15,478 nucleotides of DNA from Holdemanella sp. (GTDB lineage: Bacteria; Bacillota_I; Bacilli_A; Erysipelotrichales; Erysipelotrichaceae). The position numbers were made by a program, and so were the translations under genes. Under the pieces are notes generated by a model that made no database searches, was not told the origin of the DNA, and saw nothing but the letters and a program-made list of their open reading frames with translations. Location: contig JABUSD010000239.1 of assembly GCA_021442845.1 (NCBI GenBank), positions 1 through 15,478 on the forward strand, read 5' to 3'. Below are positions 8,502-15,478 of the stretch, in pieces; positions within the stretch are counted from its first letter, which is position 1, and each line of letters begins with the position of its first letter.

Positions 8502-9637
8502 TTACACGCTTTTCCTCTTGCATATGTCTGTATAACATCGTATTCATTGTTTAATACAACTAAATCTGCATCATATCCAGTGCAAATTTTCCCTTTATGA
8601 TCATCAATGCGTAACGCTCTAGCTGGATTGATCGTGCAGGAATTCAGTGCATAATCAAATGGTACCCCTGCTTTTTCAACAACAATCTGTAAGCCACGAT
8701 TGATATTCAATGTACTGCCAGCCAATGCCTTTGACCCTGTCAAATGAGCACTTCCATCAGGATAGACTTCAATTTCCTGTCCGCCAAAGATGAACTTGCT
8801 TCCAACAGGACAGCCTTTTGCCATTAAGGCATCGCTGATCATAATGACATAATCTCTTCCTTTTGCCATATAATAATTATTTAATGAATTTACATCTGAA
8901 TGATTTCCATCGCAGATTACTTCTCCATAGACATCTCTAAAACGCATGGCAGCTCCTACCAGGCCTGGATTTCTGTGGTGGAAAGGTGTCATGCCATTAA
9001 ATACATGTGTCATCGACATAGCACCATGAGCAATTGCCATTCTCGCTTCTTCAAAGCTAGCGCCTGAATGCCCTTGTGATACAAGAACACCATTTTGCGA
9101 ACAATATTCTGTCAATTTGAAATCAGCATCACACTCACAAGCCATCGTAATGACTTTAATCATGCCTTTCGCATCTTTTTGATACTCTTTGAATTCTTCT
9201 ACATCCGGTGTAATACAATATTGTTCCGGTTGTGCCCCCTTGTATTTCTGATTTAAATAAGGACCTTCAAAGTGAATTCCTAGAATTTCCGCCCCTTCAT
9301 ATCCTTCTTCTACAACCTTCACAACATTTTTAATCGCATTGGATAATACTTCATGGCTCTGGGTAATCGTTGTAGGACAAATTCCCGTTACCCCTTCACT
9401 TGTGATATTCTTCATCCAATAACGAAGGCCTTCCGGTGTTGCATCATTTGTATCCCATGTATTATATCCATGTGTATGAATATCGATAAAACCTGGTACG
9501 ATACGATCACTTCCATAATCTACATCAACAGATTCTTTTCCATATTCCATCACACCAGTAATTATTTTTCCTTCCATTTTAATTTGAGCTGGCATAAACT
9601 GCCCAGCAATCCATACTCTTGTACTTTGAATAATCAT
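8498..9637 (-). CDS. nagA: N-acetylglucosamine-6-phosphate deacetylase NagA
   Basis: Removes acetate from GlcNAc-6-P to give glucosamine-6-P, used in amino-sugar catabolism and cell-wall recycling; cytoplasmic, 379 residues, normal length. Amidohydrolase-fold motifs occur in order: PGFIDIHTHG (metal-binding His54/His56), HFEGPYLN (Glu124), GHSGASFEEA (His190), THVFNGMTPFHHRNPG (His211), CDGNHSD and MISDALMAKG with the catalytic Asp269. The HxH pair is the Bacillus-type two-metal arrangement, whereas E. coli NagA has lost it. GGAGGA lies ten bases before the ATG. No nagB is adjacent in this window. A hairpin upstream and a terminator downstream suggest a single-gene unit. Confidence in the family is high. 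Confidence 0.95.
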   Translation of the reverse strand: MIIQSTRVWIAGQFMPAQIKMEGKIITGVMEYGKESVDVDYGSDRIVPGFIDIHTHGYNTWDTNDATPEGLRYWMKNITSEGVTGICPTTITQSHEVLSNAIKNVVKVVEEGYEGAEILGIHFEGPYLNQKYKGAQPEQYCITPDVEEFKEYQKDAKGMIKVITMACECDADFKLTEYCSQNGVLVSQGHSGASFEEARMAIAHGAMSMTHVFNGMTPFHHRNPGLVGAAMRFRDVYGEVICDGNHSDVNSLNNYYMAKGRDYVIMISDALMAKGCPVGSKFIFGGQEIEVYPDGSAHLTGSKALAGSTLNINRGLQIVVEKAGVPFDYALNSCTINPARALRIDDHKGKICTGYDADLVVLNNEYDVIQTYARGKACK

Positions 9638-9660
9638 ATTATGAAATCCTCCATATATCC

Positions 9661-9666
9661 ATTTTA
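9661..9666 (-). promoter_or_regulatory. Candidate -10 box for nagA
   Basis: TAAAAT on the minus strand, about 24 bases before the nagA ATG and just after the treC hairpin; five of six bases match the -10 consensus. No good -35 is seen at 16-18 bases; TTCACA lies 15 bases upstream. Weak prediction, supported mainly by the need for a promoter after the hairpin. Confidence 0.3.
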
Positions 9667-9708
9667 CACCAATTCATTCTATGTGAACAAAAAGTTTAAA
9701 AGAAAGAA

Positions 9709-9736
9709 GGTGTAACATTTTAATAGATGTTACACC
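9709..9736 (-). terminator. Hairpin terminator after treC
   Basis: GGTGTAACAT pairs with ATGTTACACC (9709-9718 with 9727-9736), a perfect 10-bp stem with an 8-nt loop, 8 bases beyond the treC stop. On the minus strand it is followed by a U-rich but interrupted tract (TTCTTTCTTTT), so termination may be incomplete. Its stem shares the ATGTTACA arm with the hairpin upstream of treC. Confidence 0.7.
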
Positions 9737-9744
9737 CTTTTATA

Positions 9745-11385
9745 TTATCTGGTTTTAATCACAAGACATTCATATGGCTTCAATGAAAGGATATTTCCAT
9801 TGACTTCATTTGAATCATAATTGGAAATGATTTTTGATGCTAGATCAAGATTTTCATGTAAGATTAATTCTTTTTTATCTTCTACAAGATTTACAATCAC
9901 AACAATTCTTTCTTCTTCGCATTCACGTACATATACAATAACCTCATCATCCTCATTGTCAATGAATGAAATAGATCCATAAGAAATGGCTCTGTGATTC
10001 TTACGAATCTGGATTAATTTTTTATAGTAGTTGTAAATGGAAGTTTCATCATGGAATTCACTTTCAGCATTGATTGTCTTATAGTTTTCCGGAAGCGGAA
10101 TCCAAGGCTCAACCGTAGAGAATCCTGCATATGTATCACTATTCCATTGCATTGGAGTACGACCATTGTCTCTTGATCTCTCATTCAATACATGCAAAGC
10201 TTCATCTGATGTCATCCCTCTTTCCATCAGAATCTTGTAGTAATTCAAGCTTTCTACATCACGGTATTGTTCAATTGTTGTATAACCATGATTAGTCATA
10301 CCAAGCTCTTCACCCTGATAGATATATGGAATACCCTGCATCATATGAATCAATGTTGCCAGCATCTCTGCCGATTCCTTCCAATATTTCGTATCGTTTC
10401 CAAATCTTGAAATAGCTCTTGGCTGATCATGATTGCACAGGAACATGGCATTCAATCCATTACCTTCCTGAATACCCAATTGCCAGGTCTTGAACAGATT
10501 CTTTAACTGTTTATAATCAGGTGCCTGTAAAGTCCACTTATCTCCATTTTTATAATCAACTTTCAAATGATGGAAGTTGAATACCATTGCCAATTCACCT
10601 TCGTCAGGGTTCGAATAGCGAACGCAGTTTTCCAAGGAAGTGGAAGACATTTCACCAACTGTCATCATATCTTCCATACCTGTATCTTTTACAAGTTCTT
10701 TTAAATATTCATGTACATTTGGTCCATCGGTATAGAATCGTCTACCATCCCCTATGTCATCATCTTCAAATGTAGCTGGCTTTGAAATCAGGTTTACAAC
10801 ATCAAAACGATATCCAACAACTCCCTTTTCTTTCCAGAACAGAATGACTTTCTTCAATTCATCACGAACCTCTGGATTGTCCCAGTTTAGATCTGCCTGT
10901 GTCTTATCAAATAAGTGAAGATACCATTTCTTTAGATGGGGAATGTATTCCCATGCACTTCCACCAAATTTTGACGCCCAGTTTGTTGGCACTTTATCAG
11001 GTGTTCCATCTTTAAATATATAGTAGTTCTGGTATTTTTCATCTCCAGCCAACGCTTTTTTAAACCATTCATGCTCTGTTGATGTATGATTGAATACCAT
11101 GTCAAACATCAATCCAATGTTTCGCTTTTTTGCCTCGCTGATCAATTCTTCCACATCTTCCATCGTTCCATAACGAGAATCGATGTTGTAATAGTCAGCT
11201 ACATCATATCCATTGTCATTCTGGGGTGATACAAAGAATGGCGTTGACCAGATATAATCGACACCTAAATCCTGAAGATAGTCTAACTTTTCAATCATTC
11301 CACGAATATCCCCTAAACCGTCTCCGTTTGAATCCTTAAATGATTTTGGGTAGATCTGATAGACGACCTTATCTCGTTTAATCAT
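9745..11385 (-). CDS. treC: Trehalose-6-phosphate hydrolase TreC/TreA (GH13)
   Basis: Cleaves trehalose-6-phosphate, the product of PTS uptake, to glucose and glucose-6-P in the cytoplasm; 546 residues, the family's usual size. The (beta/alpha)8 domain has DSNGDGLGD (calcium-type loop, residues 18-26), the nucleophile Asp195 in GYRFDVVNL, the acid/base Glu245 in TVGEMSST and the transition-state Asp320 in CNHDQPR. The stretches NFHHLKVDY and QGEELGMTN resemble Bacillus TreA closely and argue against oligo-1,6-glucosidase, a GH13 relative of similar length. A beta-rich C-terminal domain closes the protein. GAGAGG lies eight bases before the ATG. It is 70 bases downstream of treP with a long hairpin between, and is followed by a terminator. 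Control should come from TreR at the treP promoter. Confidence 0.95.
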   Translation of the reverse strand: MIKRDKVVYQIYPKSFKDSNGDGLGDIRGMIEKLDYLQDLGVDYIWSTPFFVSPQNDNGYDVADYYNIDSRYGTMEDVEELISEAKKRNIGLMFDMVFNHTSTEHEWFKKALAGDEKYQNYYIFKDGTPDKVPTNWASKFGGSAWEYIPHLKKWYLHLFDKTQADLNWDNPEVRDELKKVILFWKEKGVVGYRFDVVNLISKPATFEDDDIGDGRRFYTDGPNVHEYLKELVKDTGMEDMMTVGEMSSTSLENCVRYSNPDEGELAMVFNFHHLKVDYKNGDKWTLQAPDYKQLKNLFKTWQLGIQEGNGLNAMFLCNHDQPRAISRFGNDTKYWKESAEMLATLIHMMQGIPYIYQGEELGMTNHGYTTIEQYRDVESLNYYKILMERGMTSDEALHVLNERSRDNGRTPMQWNSDTYAGFSTVEPWIPLPENYKTINAESEFHDETSIYNYYKKLIQIRKNHRAISYGSISFIDNEDDEVIVYVRECEEERIVVIVNLVEDKKELILHENLDLASKIISNYDSNEVNGNILSLKPYECLVIKTR

Positions 11386-11411
11386 ATAAAATTCCTCTCA
11401 TTTCTATTGAG

Positions 11412-11447
11412 ATGTTACAGAGTTTTAGAAAGAAAACTCTGTAACAT
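11412..11447 (-). repeat. Perfect 15-bp intercistronic hairpin between treP and treC
   Basis: ATGTTACAGAGTTTT (11412-11426) is exactly complementary to AAAACTCTGTAACAT (11433-11447) across a 6-nt loop. On the minus strand no U-run follows, so it is not a standard terminator. It lies 8 bases after the treP stop and 26 bases before the treC start. It may protect or separate the treP mRNA end, or tune treC expression. Confidence 0.8.
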
Positions 11448-11455
11448 AGCATGTA

Positions 11456-12895
11456 TTATTCAGCTGATTCGCCTTCTCTAGCAGCTGTATCTAATTTTTT
11501 CTTTCCAATGATGACTGTCAATGCGAATGGTACAACAACCGCAACAACCATACATAGAGCGAATTGAACCATATATTGTGGCTGGATAGAAAGGATACCA
11601 GGTAACCCACCAACACCGATTGCATTTGCCGTAACACCTGTTGCTGTACAAAGGATAGCTGCAGCACATGAACCGATCATTCCGCATAAGAATGGGAATA
11701 CAAACTTCAAGTTAACACCAAACATAGCTGGTTCAGTAACACCTAAGTAACATGAGATGGCAGCTGGATAGTTCACTTCCTGTGCTTCTGTGTTCTTCTT
11801 CTGTAAATAAGCCATAGCTAGTACAGCCGACCCTTGTGCAATATTTGATAAGGCAATCATAGGCCACAACATAGTTCCACCATAATCGGCAATCAACTGA
11901 AGGTCAATGGCATTTGACATGTGGTGAAGTCCGGTAATTACAAGCGGTGCATATGCAAATCCAAAGATAGCTCCAAAGATAACTCTGAACTTACCAACAA
12001 TACCTGCATAAACTACAGTTGAAATAGCTGAACCAATCTTCCATCCAATTGGACCTAAGATGAAGTGAGCAGCAATAACAGCCAGCAACAATGAACAGAA
12101 AGGAACCACAATCATCGATACAACCTGAGGTGTTATCTTTCGGAAGAACTTTTCAAGATATACAAGGGTAAATGCAGCTAGAATTGCTGGAATAACCTGT
12201 GCCTGATAACCAATCATGTTCACCTGCATGAATCCGAAGTTCCATTGTGGAATTTCGGTAGCACCAGCAACACCATAAGCATTCAATAACTGTCCAGATA
12301 CTAATGTTAATCCAAGGACAATACCCAGCATCTGTGTAGTACCCATCTTTTTCGTAACAGACCAGCAGATTCCAACTGGAATACCTGTATGGAATACAGC
12401 TTCACCAATGATCCATAAGAAGTGGTCAAGTCCAGCCCAGAACTGGCTTAAGTCACATAAAGTCTTTGTTCCATTCTCAAATAAGTATAAACTATCAATA
12501 CAGTTTCTAAAACCTAAAATCAAACCACCAACGATGATAGCTGGAATCAATGGTGCAAAGATTTCGGCAATAGCTGTCAACATTCTTTGTACAACGTTCT
12601 GATTCTGCTTAGCAGCACTCTTAACCTGATCTTTTGAAACACCTTCAACACCGGCTACTGAAATAAAATCATTATAGAAATCAGAAACCGCATTTCCAAT
12701 GATTACCTGGAACTGTCCAGCTTGTGTGAATGTTCCCTTTACAACTTTCATTGCTTCAATTTTCTTAATATCTGCAATAGAAGGATTGTTTAATACAAAT
12801 CGCATTCTTGTGATACAGTGTGATACTGCACCGATGTTTTCTTTACCACCAATGTATTCCAACAATTCCTTGGAATCCTCTACATACTTACCCAT
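11456..12895 (-). CDS. treP: PTS trehalose-specific EIIBC component TreP
   Basis: Membrane permease that imports trehalose while phosphorylating it to trehalose-6-P; 479 residues. The N-terminal EIIB domain (about residues 1-85) carries the phospho-accepting Cys27 in GAVSHCITRMRF. The EIIC domain (about 105-465) has several hydrophobic helices and the signature YLGVTEPAMFGVNLKFVFPF near residue 385. There is no EIIA domain, so phosphate must come from a glucose-type EIIA encoded elsewhere. The start is placed at ATG 12895-12893, after AAGGAG. A frame-opening ATG at 12943 adds a basic, unlikely leader, lies inside operator DNA and would put the Shine-Dalgarno within the gene. Sucrose- and MurNAc-type EIIBC are close relatives; trehalose specificity rests on treC and treR beside it. 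Expression should be repressed by TreR at palindromes over its promoter. Confidence 0.92.
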   Translation of the reverse strand: MGKYVEDSKELLEYIGGKENIGAVSHCITRMRFVLNNPSIADIKKIEAMKVVKGTFTQAGQFQVIIGNAVSDFYNDFISVAGVEGVSKDQVKSAAKQNQNVVQRMLTAIAEIFAPLIPAIIVGGLILGFRNCIDSLYLFENGTKTLCDLSQFWAGLDHFLWIIGEAVFHTGIPVGICWSVTKKMGTTQMLGIVLGLTLVSGQLLNAYGVAGATEIPQWNFGFMQVNMIGYQAQVIPAILAAFTLVYLEKFFRKITPQVVSMIVVPFCSLLLAVIAAHFILGPIGWKIGSAISTVVYAGIVGKFRVIFGAIFGFAYAPLVITGLHHMSNAIDLQLIADYGGTMLWPMIALSNIAQGSAVLAMAYLQKKNTEAQEVNYPAAISCYLGVTEPAMFGVNLKFVFPFLCGMIGSCAAAILCTATGVTANAIGVGGLPGILSIQPQYMVQFALCMVVAVVVPFALTVIIGKKKLDTAAREGESAE

Positions 12896-12943
12896 TTTGT
12901 TTCTTCTCCTTTGTTTCCTTAACTTAGATTTTTGTGTACACAT

Positions 12944-12959
12944 ACTTGTTTAAACAAGT
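12944..12959. promoter_or_regulatory. TreR operator 1 (treP-proximal)
   Basis: ACTTGTTTAAACAAGT, a perfect 16-bp palindrome, identical to operator 2 and centred 31 bp from it, close to three helical turns. It covers the predicted treP transcription start region. The core TTGTTTAAACAA fits the TTGTnTAnACAA form expected for GntR/HutC regulators such as Bacillus TreR. Confidence 0.8.
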
Positions 12960-12968
12960 TACATCATT

Positions 12969-12997
12969 ATATTAACTTGTTTAAACAAGTATGTCAA
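12969..12997 (-). promoter_or_regulatory. treP promoter with operator in the spacer
   Basis: Consensus -35 TTGACA (12992-12997, minus strand) and TAATAT (12969-12974) as -10 with exactly 17 bases between. An overlapping perfect TATAAT (12966-12971) would need a 20-base spacer. The spacer is almost wholly operator 2, so a bound repressor would block RNA polymerase directly. Confidence 0.7.
12975..12990. promoter_or_regulatory. TreR operator 2 (in treP promoter spacer)
   Basis: Second exact copy of the 16-bp palindrome ACTTGTTTAAACAAGT, lying between the -35 and -10 of treP. Two identical perfect palindromes three turns apart suggest cooperative binding of two repressor dimers. Confidence 0.8.
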
Positions 12998-13041
12998 CGA
13001 CTTTATTTAAAAACTTTTTTATTTTTTATTTTATTATATTG

Positions 13042-13047
13042 TATAAT
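13042..13047 (+). promoter_or_regulatory. -10 box of treR
   Basis: Perfect TATAAT on the plus strand, 35 bases before the treR ATG. The -35 is not recognisable in the A/T tract upstream. The imperfect operator starts seven bases downstream, at the expected transcription start. Confidence 0.55.
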
Positions 13048-13053
13048 GATTAC

Positions 13054-13069
13054 GGTTGTTTAAACATGT
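13054..13069. promoter_or_regulatory. TreR operator 3, imperfect, over the treR start region
   Basis: GGTTGTTTAAACATGT keeps the TTGTTTAAACA core and matches 13 of 16 positions of operators 1 and 2. It spans the predicted treR transcription start up to the Shine-Dalgarno. A weaker site here would give mild autorepression. Confidence 0.6.
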
Positions 13070-13082
13070 TGGGAGAAATACT

Positions 13083-13808
13083 ATGCCTAAAAGTAAATAT
13101 GAAGATCTATATAAAAAAATAAAAAGAAGAATTGAAACAGGAGAATATGAATATCAATCCCTGCTTCCATCTGAAAATACTTTTGTGCATGAATTTGAAA
13201 GTTCAAGAAACACAATACGAAGAGCCATCATGCAGCTGGTACAGGATGGTTATGTGCAAACCATTCATGGAAAAGGTGTTCGTGTGATTTATGAGCCACA
13301 GGAACAATCCATATTCACAATGGAAAGAATCGAATCGTTTTCGGAAGCATCTTCGCGTTTATCATTGAATCAGGTAACCGAAGTAAGAGAATTCAAGGAA
13401 CTGGTCATTGATGAAAAATTAAGCAAGAAAACTGGATTTGAAATTGGAAAAGAAATTTATTATGTACAAAGACTTCGTATTATAGATGATATCCCATTGA
13501 TTATTGACCATAACTACTTTTTAAAGGATGTCGTACCACATCTGACAAGGGAGATTGCAGAATCATCTATCTATAATTATCTTGAAAATGAATTGCATGT
13601 GAATATCATGACATCAAAGCGGAAGTTCTCTGTTGAACCAGCCAATGAAAATGATGAAAATAATATACTATTAAACGGATTGAACTGCGTTATGGCTGTT
13701 ACAAGCACTACCTACGATTCAAATGGTATCTTCTTTGAATATACGCAATCAAGACACAGCCCAAAACACTTTGCCTTCTATGATGTGAGCACAAGACAAA
13801 AAACATAA
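13083..13808 (+). CDS. treR: GntR/HutC-family trehalose operon repressor TreR
   Basis: Transcription factor of 241 residues and the only plus-strand gene here. The N-terminal winged helix-turn-helix (about residues 1-70) contains LLPSENTFVHEFESSRNTIRRAI and the wing QTIHGKGVRV. The rest (about 85-238) is a UTRA effector domain with YYVQRLRIIDDIPLIIDHNY and the closing FFEYTQSRHSPKHFAFYD, the usual HutC-subfamily pattern. The start is ATG 13083, seven bases after GGGAGA. An upstream in-frame ATG at 13056 lies inside the operator and lacks a Shine-Dalgarno. It is divergent from treP with shared palindromes between them, so it should repress treP-treC and itself. By analogy with Bacillus TreR the inducer is trehalose-6-P, which this operon makes. 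Effector identity is inferred. Confidence 0.92.
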   Translation: MPKSKYEDLYKKIKRRIETGEYEYQSLLPSENTFVHEFESSRNTIRRAIMQLVQDGYVQTIHGKGVRVIYEPQEQSIFTMERIESFSEASSRLSLNQVTEVREFKELVIDEKLSKKTGFEIGKEIYYVQRLRIIDDIPLIIDHNYFLKDVVPHLTREIAESSIYNYLENELHVNIMTSKRKFSVEPANENDENNILLNGLNCVMAVTSTTYDSNGIFFEYTQSRHSPKHFAFYDVSTRQKT

Positions 13809-13812
13809 TAAC

Positions 13813-13840
13813 AAAAAGGTTGTATTGCTACAACCTTTTT
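13813..13840. terminator. Bidirectional terminator between treR and dnaJ
   Basis: AAAAAGGTTGTA and TACAACCTTTTT (13813-13824, 13829-13840) form a perfect 12-bp stem with a 4-nt loop. Its base is A5/T5, so each strand ends in a U-run. It serves the two convergent genes, treR and dnaJ, four bases after one stop and two before the other. Confidence 0.92.
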
Positions 13841-13842
13841 AA

Positions 13843-14940
13843 TTAACGAAATGCTTTTTTGAATCTATCAAACGGAGAATCATTGGAAACATTCTTTAGC
13901 TGTTCATATAATTCTCTTTCTTTTCGACTTAATCGCTTAGGGATTTCAACCGTTATTTCAACATACTGGTCTCCCTGCCCCGTTCTTCCATTGACACCTT
14001 TTCCTTTTAGACGGAATTTTGAATTTGGCTGTGTTCCTTCTGGAATTGTCAAATCGACATCCCCATATACAGTTGGTACAGAAAGTACACAACCAAGCGC
14101 TGCATCGACAGATGAGATTGGAACGGTAATGTGAATGTTGTTTCCATCACGTCGGAAAGTTGCATGTGGTCTTACGATAATTTCAATATATAAATCGCCG
14201 TTAGGTCCACCATTGGCTCCCTTTTCCCCTTTGCCTGATACACGAATCTGCTGTCCGGTCTGGATTCCAGCCGGAATCTTGATATCCAGCTTGATTTTCT
14301 TGTGTTCATATCCTTTTCCATGACATTTATGACAGGCTTTTGTTACGGTTTTACCTCGTCCTTGACAGTCTGGACATACAGTCTGCTGCTGGATTGTCCC
14401 AAAGAATGACTGCTGCTGCACAACAACATATCCTGTTCCTTTACAACGAGAACAAGTCTGTACATCGCTTGGACTTTCTGCTCCTGTTCCATTGCAGTGT
14501 TTACATACCTCATCCACATCGAGTGAAATGGTTTCTGTTTTTCCAAAAATCGCATCCATGAAATCAATGCGAAGCGACATATAGCGATCTTCCCCTTGGC
14601 GAGGCTGATTGGCTGACCTGCGAGATCCACCAAACCCACCGCCAAAGAATGAACCAAAGAGATCTCCGAAATCGGCGAAATCAGTAAATCCACCTTGTCC
14701 AAATCCGGCTTGTCCATCCAGTCCTGCATGTCCAAACTGATCATATGTAGCACGCTTGTTTTCGTCACTTAATACTTCATAGGCCTCATTGATTTCCTTG
14801 AATTTCTCTTCAGCCCCTGCTTCCTTATTTCTATCAGGGTGATATTTCATGGCTAACTTACGATAAGCCTTTTTTATTTCGTCTTGTGTGGCTCCTTTGG
14901 CAACGCCAAGGACTTCATAATAATCACGTTTATCGGCCAT
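13843..14940 (-). CDS. dnaJ: Chaperone protein DnaJ (Hsp40, type I)
   Basis: Co-chaperone that binds unfolded proteins and stimulates DnaK ATP hydrolysis; 365 residues, normal for type I DnaJ. Domains in order: J domain (residues 1-70, HPD at 34-36), Gly/Phe-rich linker (about 75-106), four CxxCxGxG zinc repeats beginning at Cys146, Cys163, Cys189 and Cys203, then the C-terminal substrate-binding domains. All eight zinc cysteines are present. A strong AGGAGGA lies before the ATG. It is 56 bases downstream of dnaK on the same strand with a small hairpin between, the common dnaK-dnaJ order. Heat-shock control elements such as CIRCE would lie further upstream and are not in this window. Assignment is certain at family level. 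Confidence 0.98.
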   Translation of the reverse strand: MADKRDYYEVLGVAKGATQDEIKKAYRKLAMKYHPDRNKEAGAEEKFKEINEAYEVLSDENKRATYDQFGHAGLDGQAGFGQGGFTDFADFGDLFGSFFGGGFGGSRRSANQPRQGEDRYMSLRIDFMDAIFGKTETISLDVDEVCKHCNGTGAESPSDVQTCSRCKGTGYVVVQQQSFFGTIQQQTVCPDCQGRGKTVTKACHKCHGKGYEHKKIKLDIKIPAGIQTGQQIRVSGKGEKGANGGPNGDLYIEIIVRPHATFRRDGNNIHITVPISSVDAALGCVLSVPTVYGDVDLTIPEGTQPNSKFRLKGKGVNGRTGQGDQYVEITVEIPKRLSRKERELYEQLKNVSNDSPFDRFKKAFR

Positions 14941-14966
14941 AGTTCTTCCTCCTTATAGCAGACGAA

Positions 14967-14987
14967 AGTTCTAGCTAGGCTAGAACT
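14967..14987 (-). repeat. Intercistronic hairpin between dnaK and dnaJ
   Basis: AGTTCTAGC and GCTAGAACT (14967-14975, 14979-14987) form a perfect 9-bp stem with a 3-nt loop. On the minus strand only three U follow, so full termination is unlikely. It sits 9 bases after the dnaK stop and may trim or stabilise dnaK mRNA and lower dnaJ relative to dnaK. Confidence 0.65.
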
Positions 14988-14996
14988 CTGTATTTA

Positions 14997-15478
14997 TTAG
15001 TGTTTTTCAGTAAATTCAGCATCGTATACATCATCATTTGGCTGTGATGCGTTTGGCTGTTCACCCTGGTTCTGATACATCTGTGCACCAGCTGCCTGTG
15101 CTGCTTTTTCAAGCATATCAAGCTTGCTGCGAACCGCATCCATATCATTCTGATCCAATGCCTGTTGTAAATCGTCACGTAATTTCTTAGTTTCTTCAGC
15201 TTGTTTTGGATCAATCTTACCAGCGTTGTCTTCTAACATTCCATCAATCTGGGCGATAAATCCTTCTGCTTTATTACGTAATTCAACTTCTTCTTTACGC
15301 TTTTCATCTTCAGCCTTGTTTTCTTCCGCTTCACGAACCATTCTTTCAATTTCAGCATCACTTAATCCTGAACTATTCTGGATTGTAATAGACTGTTCTT
15401 TTCCAGTTCCTTTATCCTTAGCACTTACATGCACGATACCGTTAGCATCGATATCAAATGTAACTTCAATCTGAGGAA
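14997..15478 (-). CDS. dnaK: Chaperone protein DnaK (Hsp70), C-terminal part
   Basis: About 160 C-terminal residues of the ATP-dependent chaperone; the ATPase domain and start lie beyond the right edge. The visible part opens with [30 protein letters not shown], the end of the beta-sandwich substrate-binding domain. The charged helical lid follows ([26 protein letters not shown] and on), then a Gln/Asn/Gly-rich tail ending [12 protein letters not shown]. The acidic DAEF-type end is usual for Gram-positive DnaK. Two stop codons in a row (TAATAA) close the gene. dnaJ follows on the same strand, with which it forms the usual chaperone pair. Confidence 0.97.
   Translation of the reverse strand, partial: PQIEVTFDIDANGIVHVSAKDKGTGKEQSITIQNSSGLSDAEIERMVREAEENKAEDEKRKEEVELRNKAEGFIAQIDGMLEDNAGKIDPKQAEETKKLRDDLQQALDQNDMDAVRSKLDMLEKAAQAAGAQMYQNQGEQPNASQPNDDVYDAEFTEKH

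Noticed and set aside
12896..12943. Sixteen-residue N-terminal extension of TreP
   Set aside because: Very basic, unlike EIIB N-termini, overlaps the operator region, and would place the good Shine-Dalgarno inside the gene.
14941..14996. CIRCE heat-shock operator in the dnaK-dnaJ gap
   Set aside because: The hairpin AGTTCTAGC/GCTAGAACT does not match the CIRCE arms TTAGCACTC/GAGTGCTAA and has a 3-base rather than 9-base spacer.

Overview
The window is about 15.5 kb of AT-rich, gene-dense bacterial chromosome. Good AGGAGG-type ribosome binding sites, U-tailed intrinsic terminators, a PTS permease, a GntR/HutC regulator and a CcpA-type cre-like site point to a low-GC Gram-positive (Bacillota). 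A fermentative gut-type lineage such as Erysipelotrichales fits the gene mix, but that placement is an impression from protein style, not a proof. Apart from one regulator, every gene is on the minus strand. No gene-free stretch exceeds 300 bases, and I see no tRNA, rRNA, CRISPR array, insertion sequence or phage gene.

Layout in transcription order (right to left): the 3' part of dnaK (cut by the window edge) and dnaJ, separated by a short hairpin. A bidirectional terminator separates dnaJ from the convergent, plus-strand treR. treR is divergent from treP (trehalose PTS EIIBC) and treC (trehalose-6-phosphate hydrolase). Two perfect 16-bp palindromes and one imperfect copy in the treR/treP gap are almost certainly the TreR operators. 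Next come monocistronic nagA (GlcNAc-6-P deacetylase), then a two-gene methionine operon, metY-metA. Next is mglB-mglA-mglC (galactose/methyl-galactoside ABC transporter), extended by a small membrane-anchored InlB/Flg_new-repeat protein whose start overlaps the mglC stop. Last is lacZ, a GH2 beta-galactosidase cut by the left window edge.

How the genes work together: treP imports and phosphorylates trehalose, treC splits trehalose-6-P into glucose and glucose-6-P, and TreR should shut the pathway off when trehalose is absent. MetA carries Glu at position 111, the acetyl-CoA-type residue, so it should make O-acetylhomoserine, which MetY sulfhydrylates to homocysteine. Mgl imports galactose or small galactosides, and LacZ beside it could hydrolyse galactosides in the cytoplasm. 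An intrinsic terminator between mglB and mglA probably makes the binding protein more abundant than the membrane components. A cre-like palindrome overlaps the likely mglB promoter.

Most of the window is ordinary metabolism and chaperone genes. The least explained item is the InlB-repeat membrane protein translationally coupled to mglC. The most striking DNA structure is the triple TreR operator region. No clearly new multi-gene system is visible.
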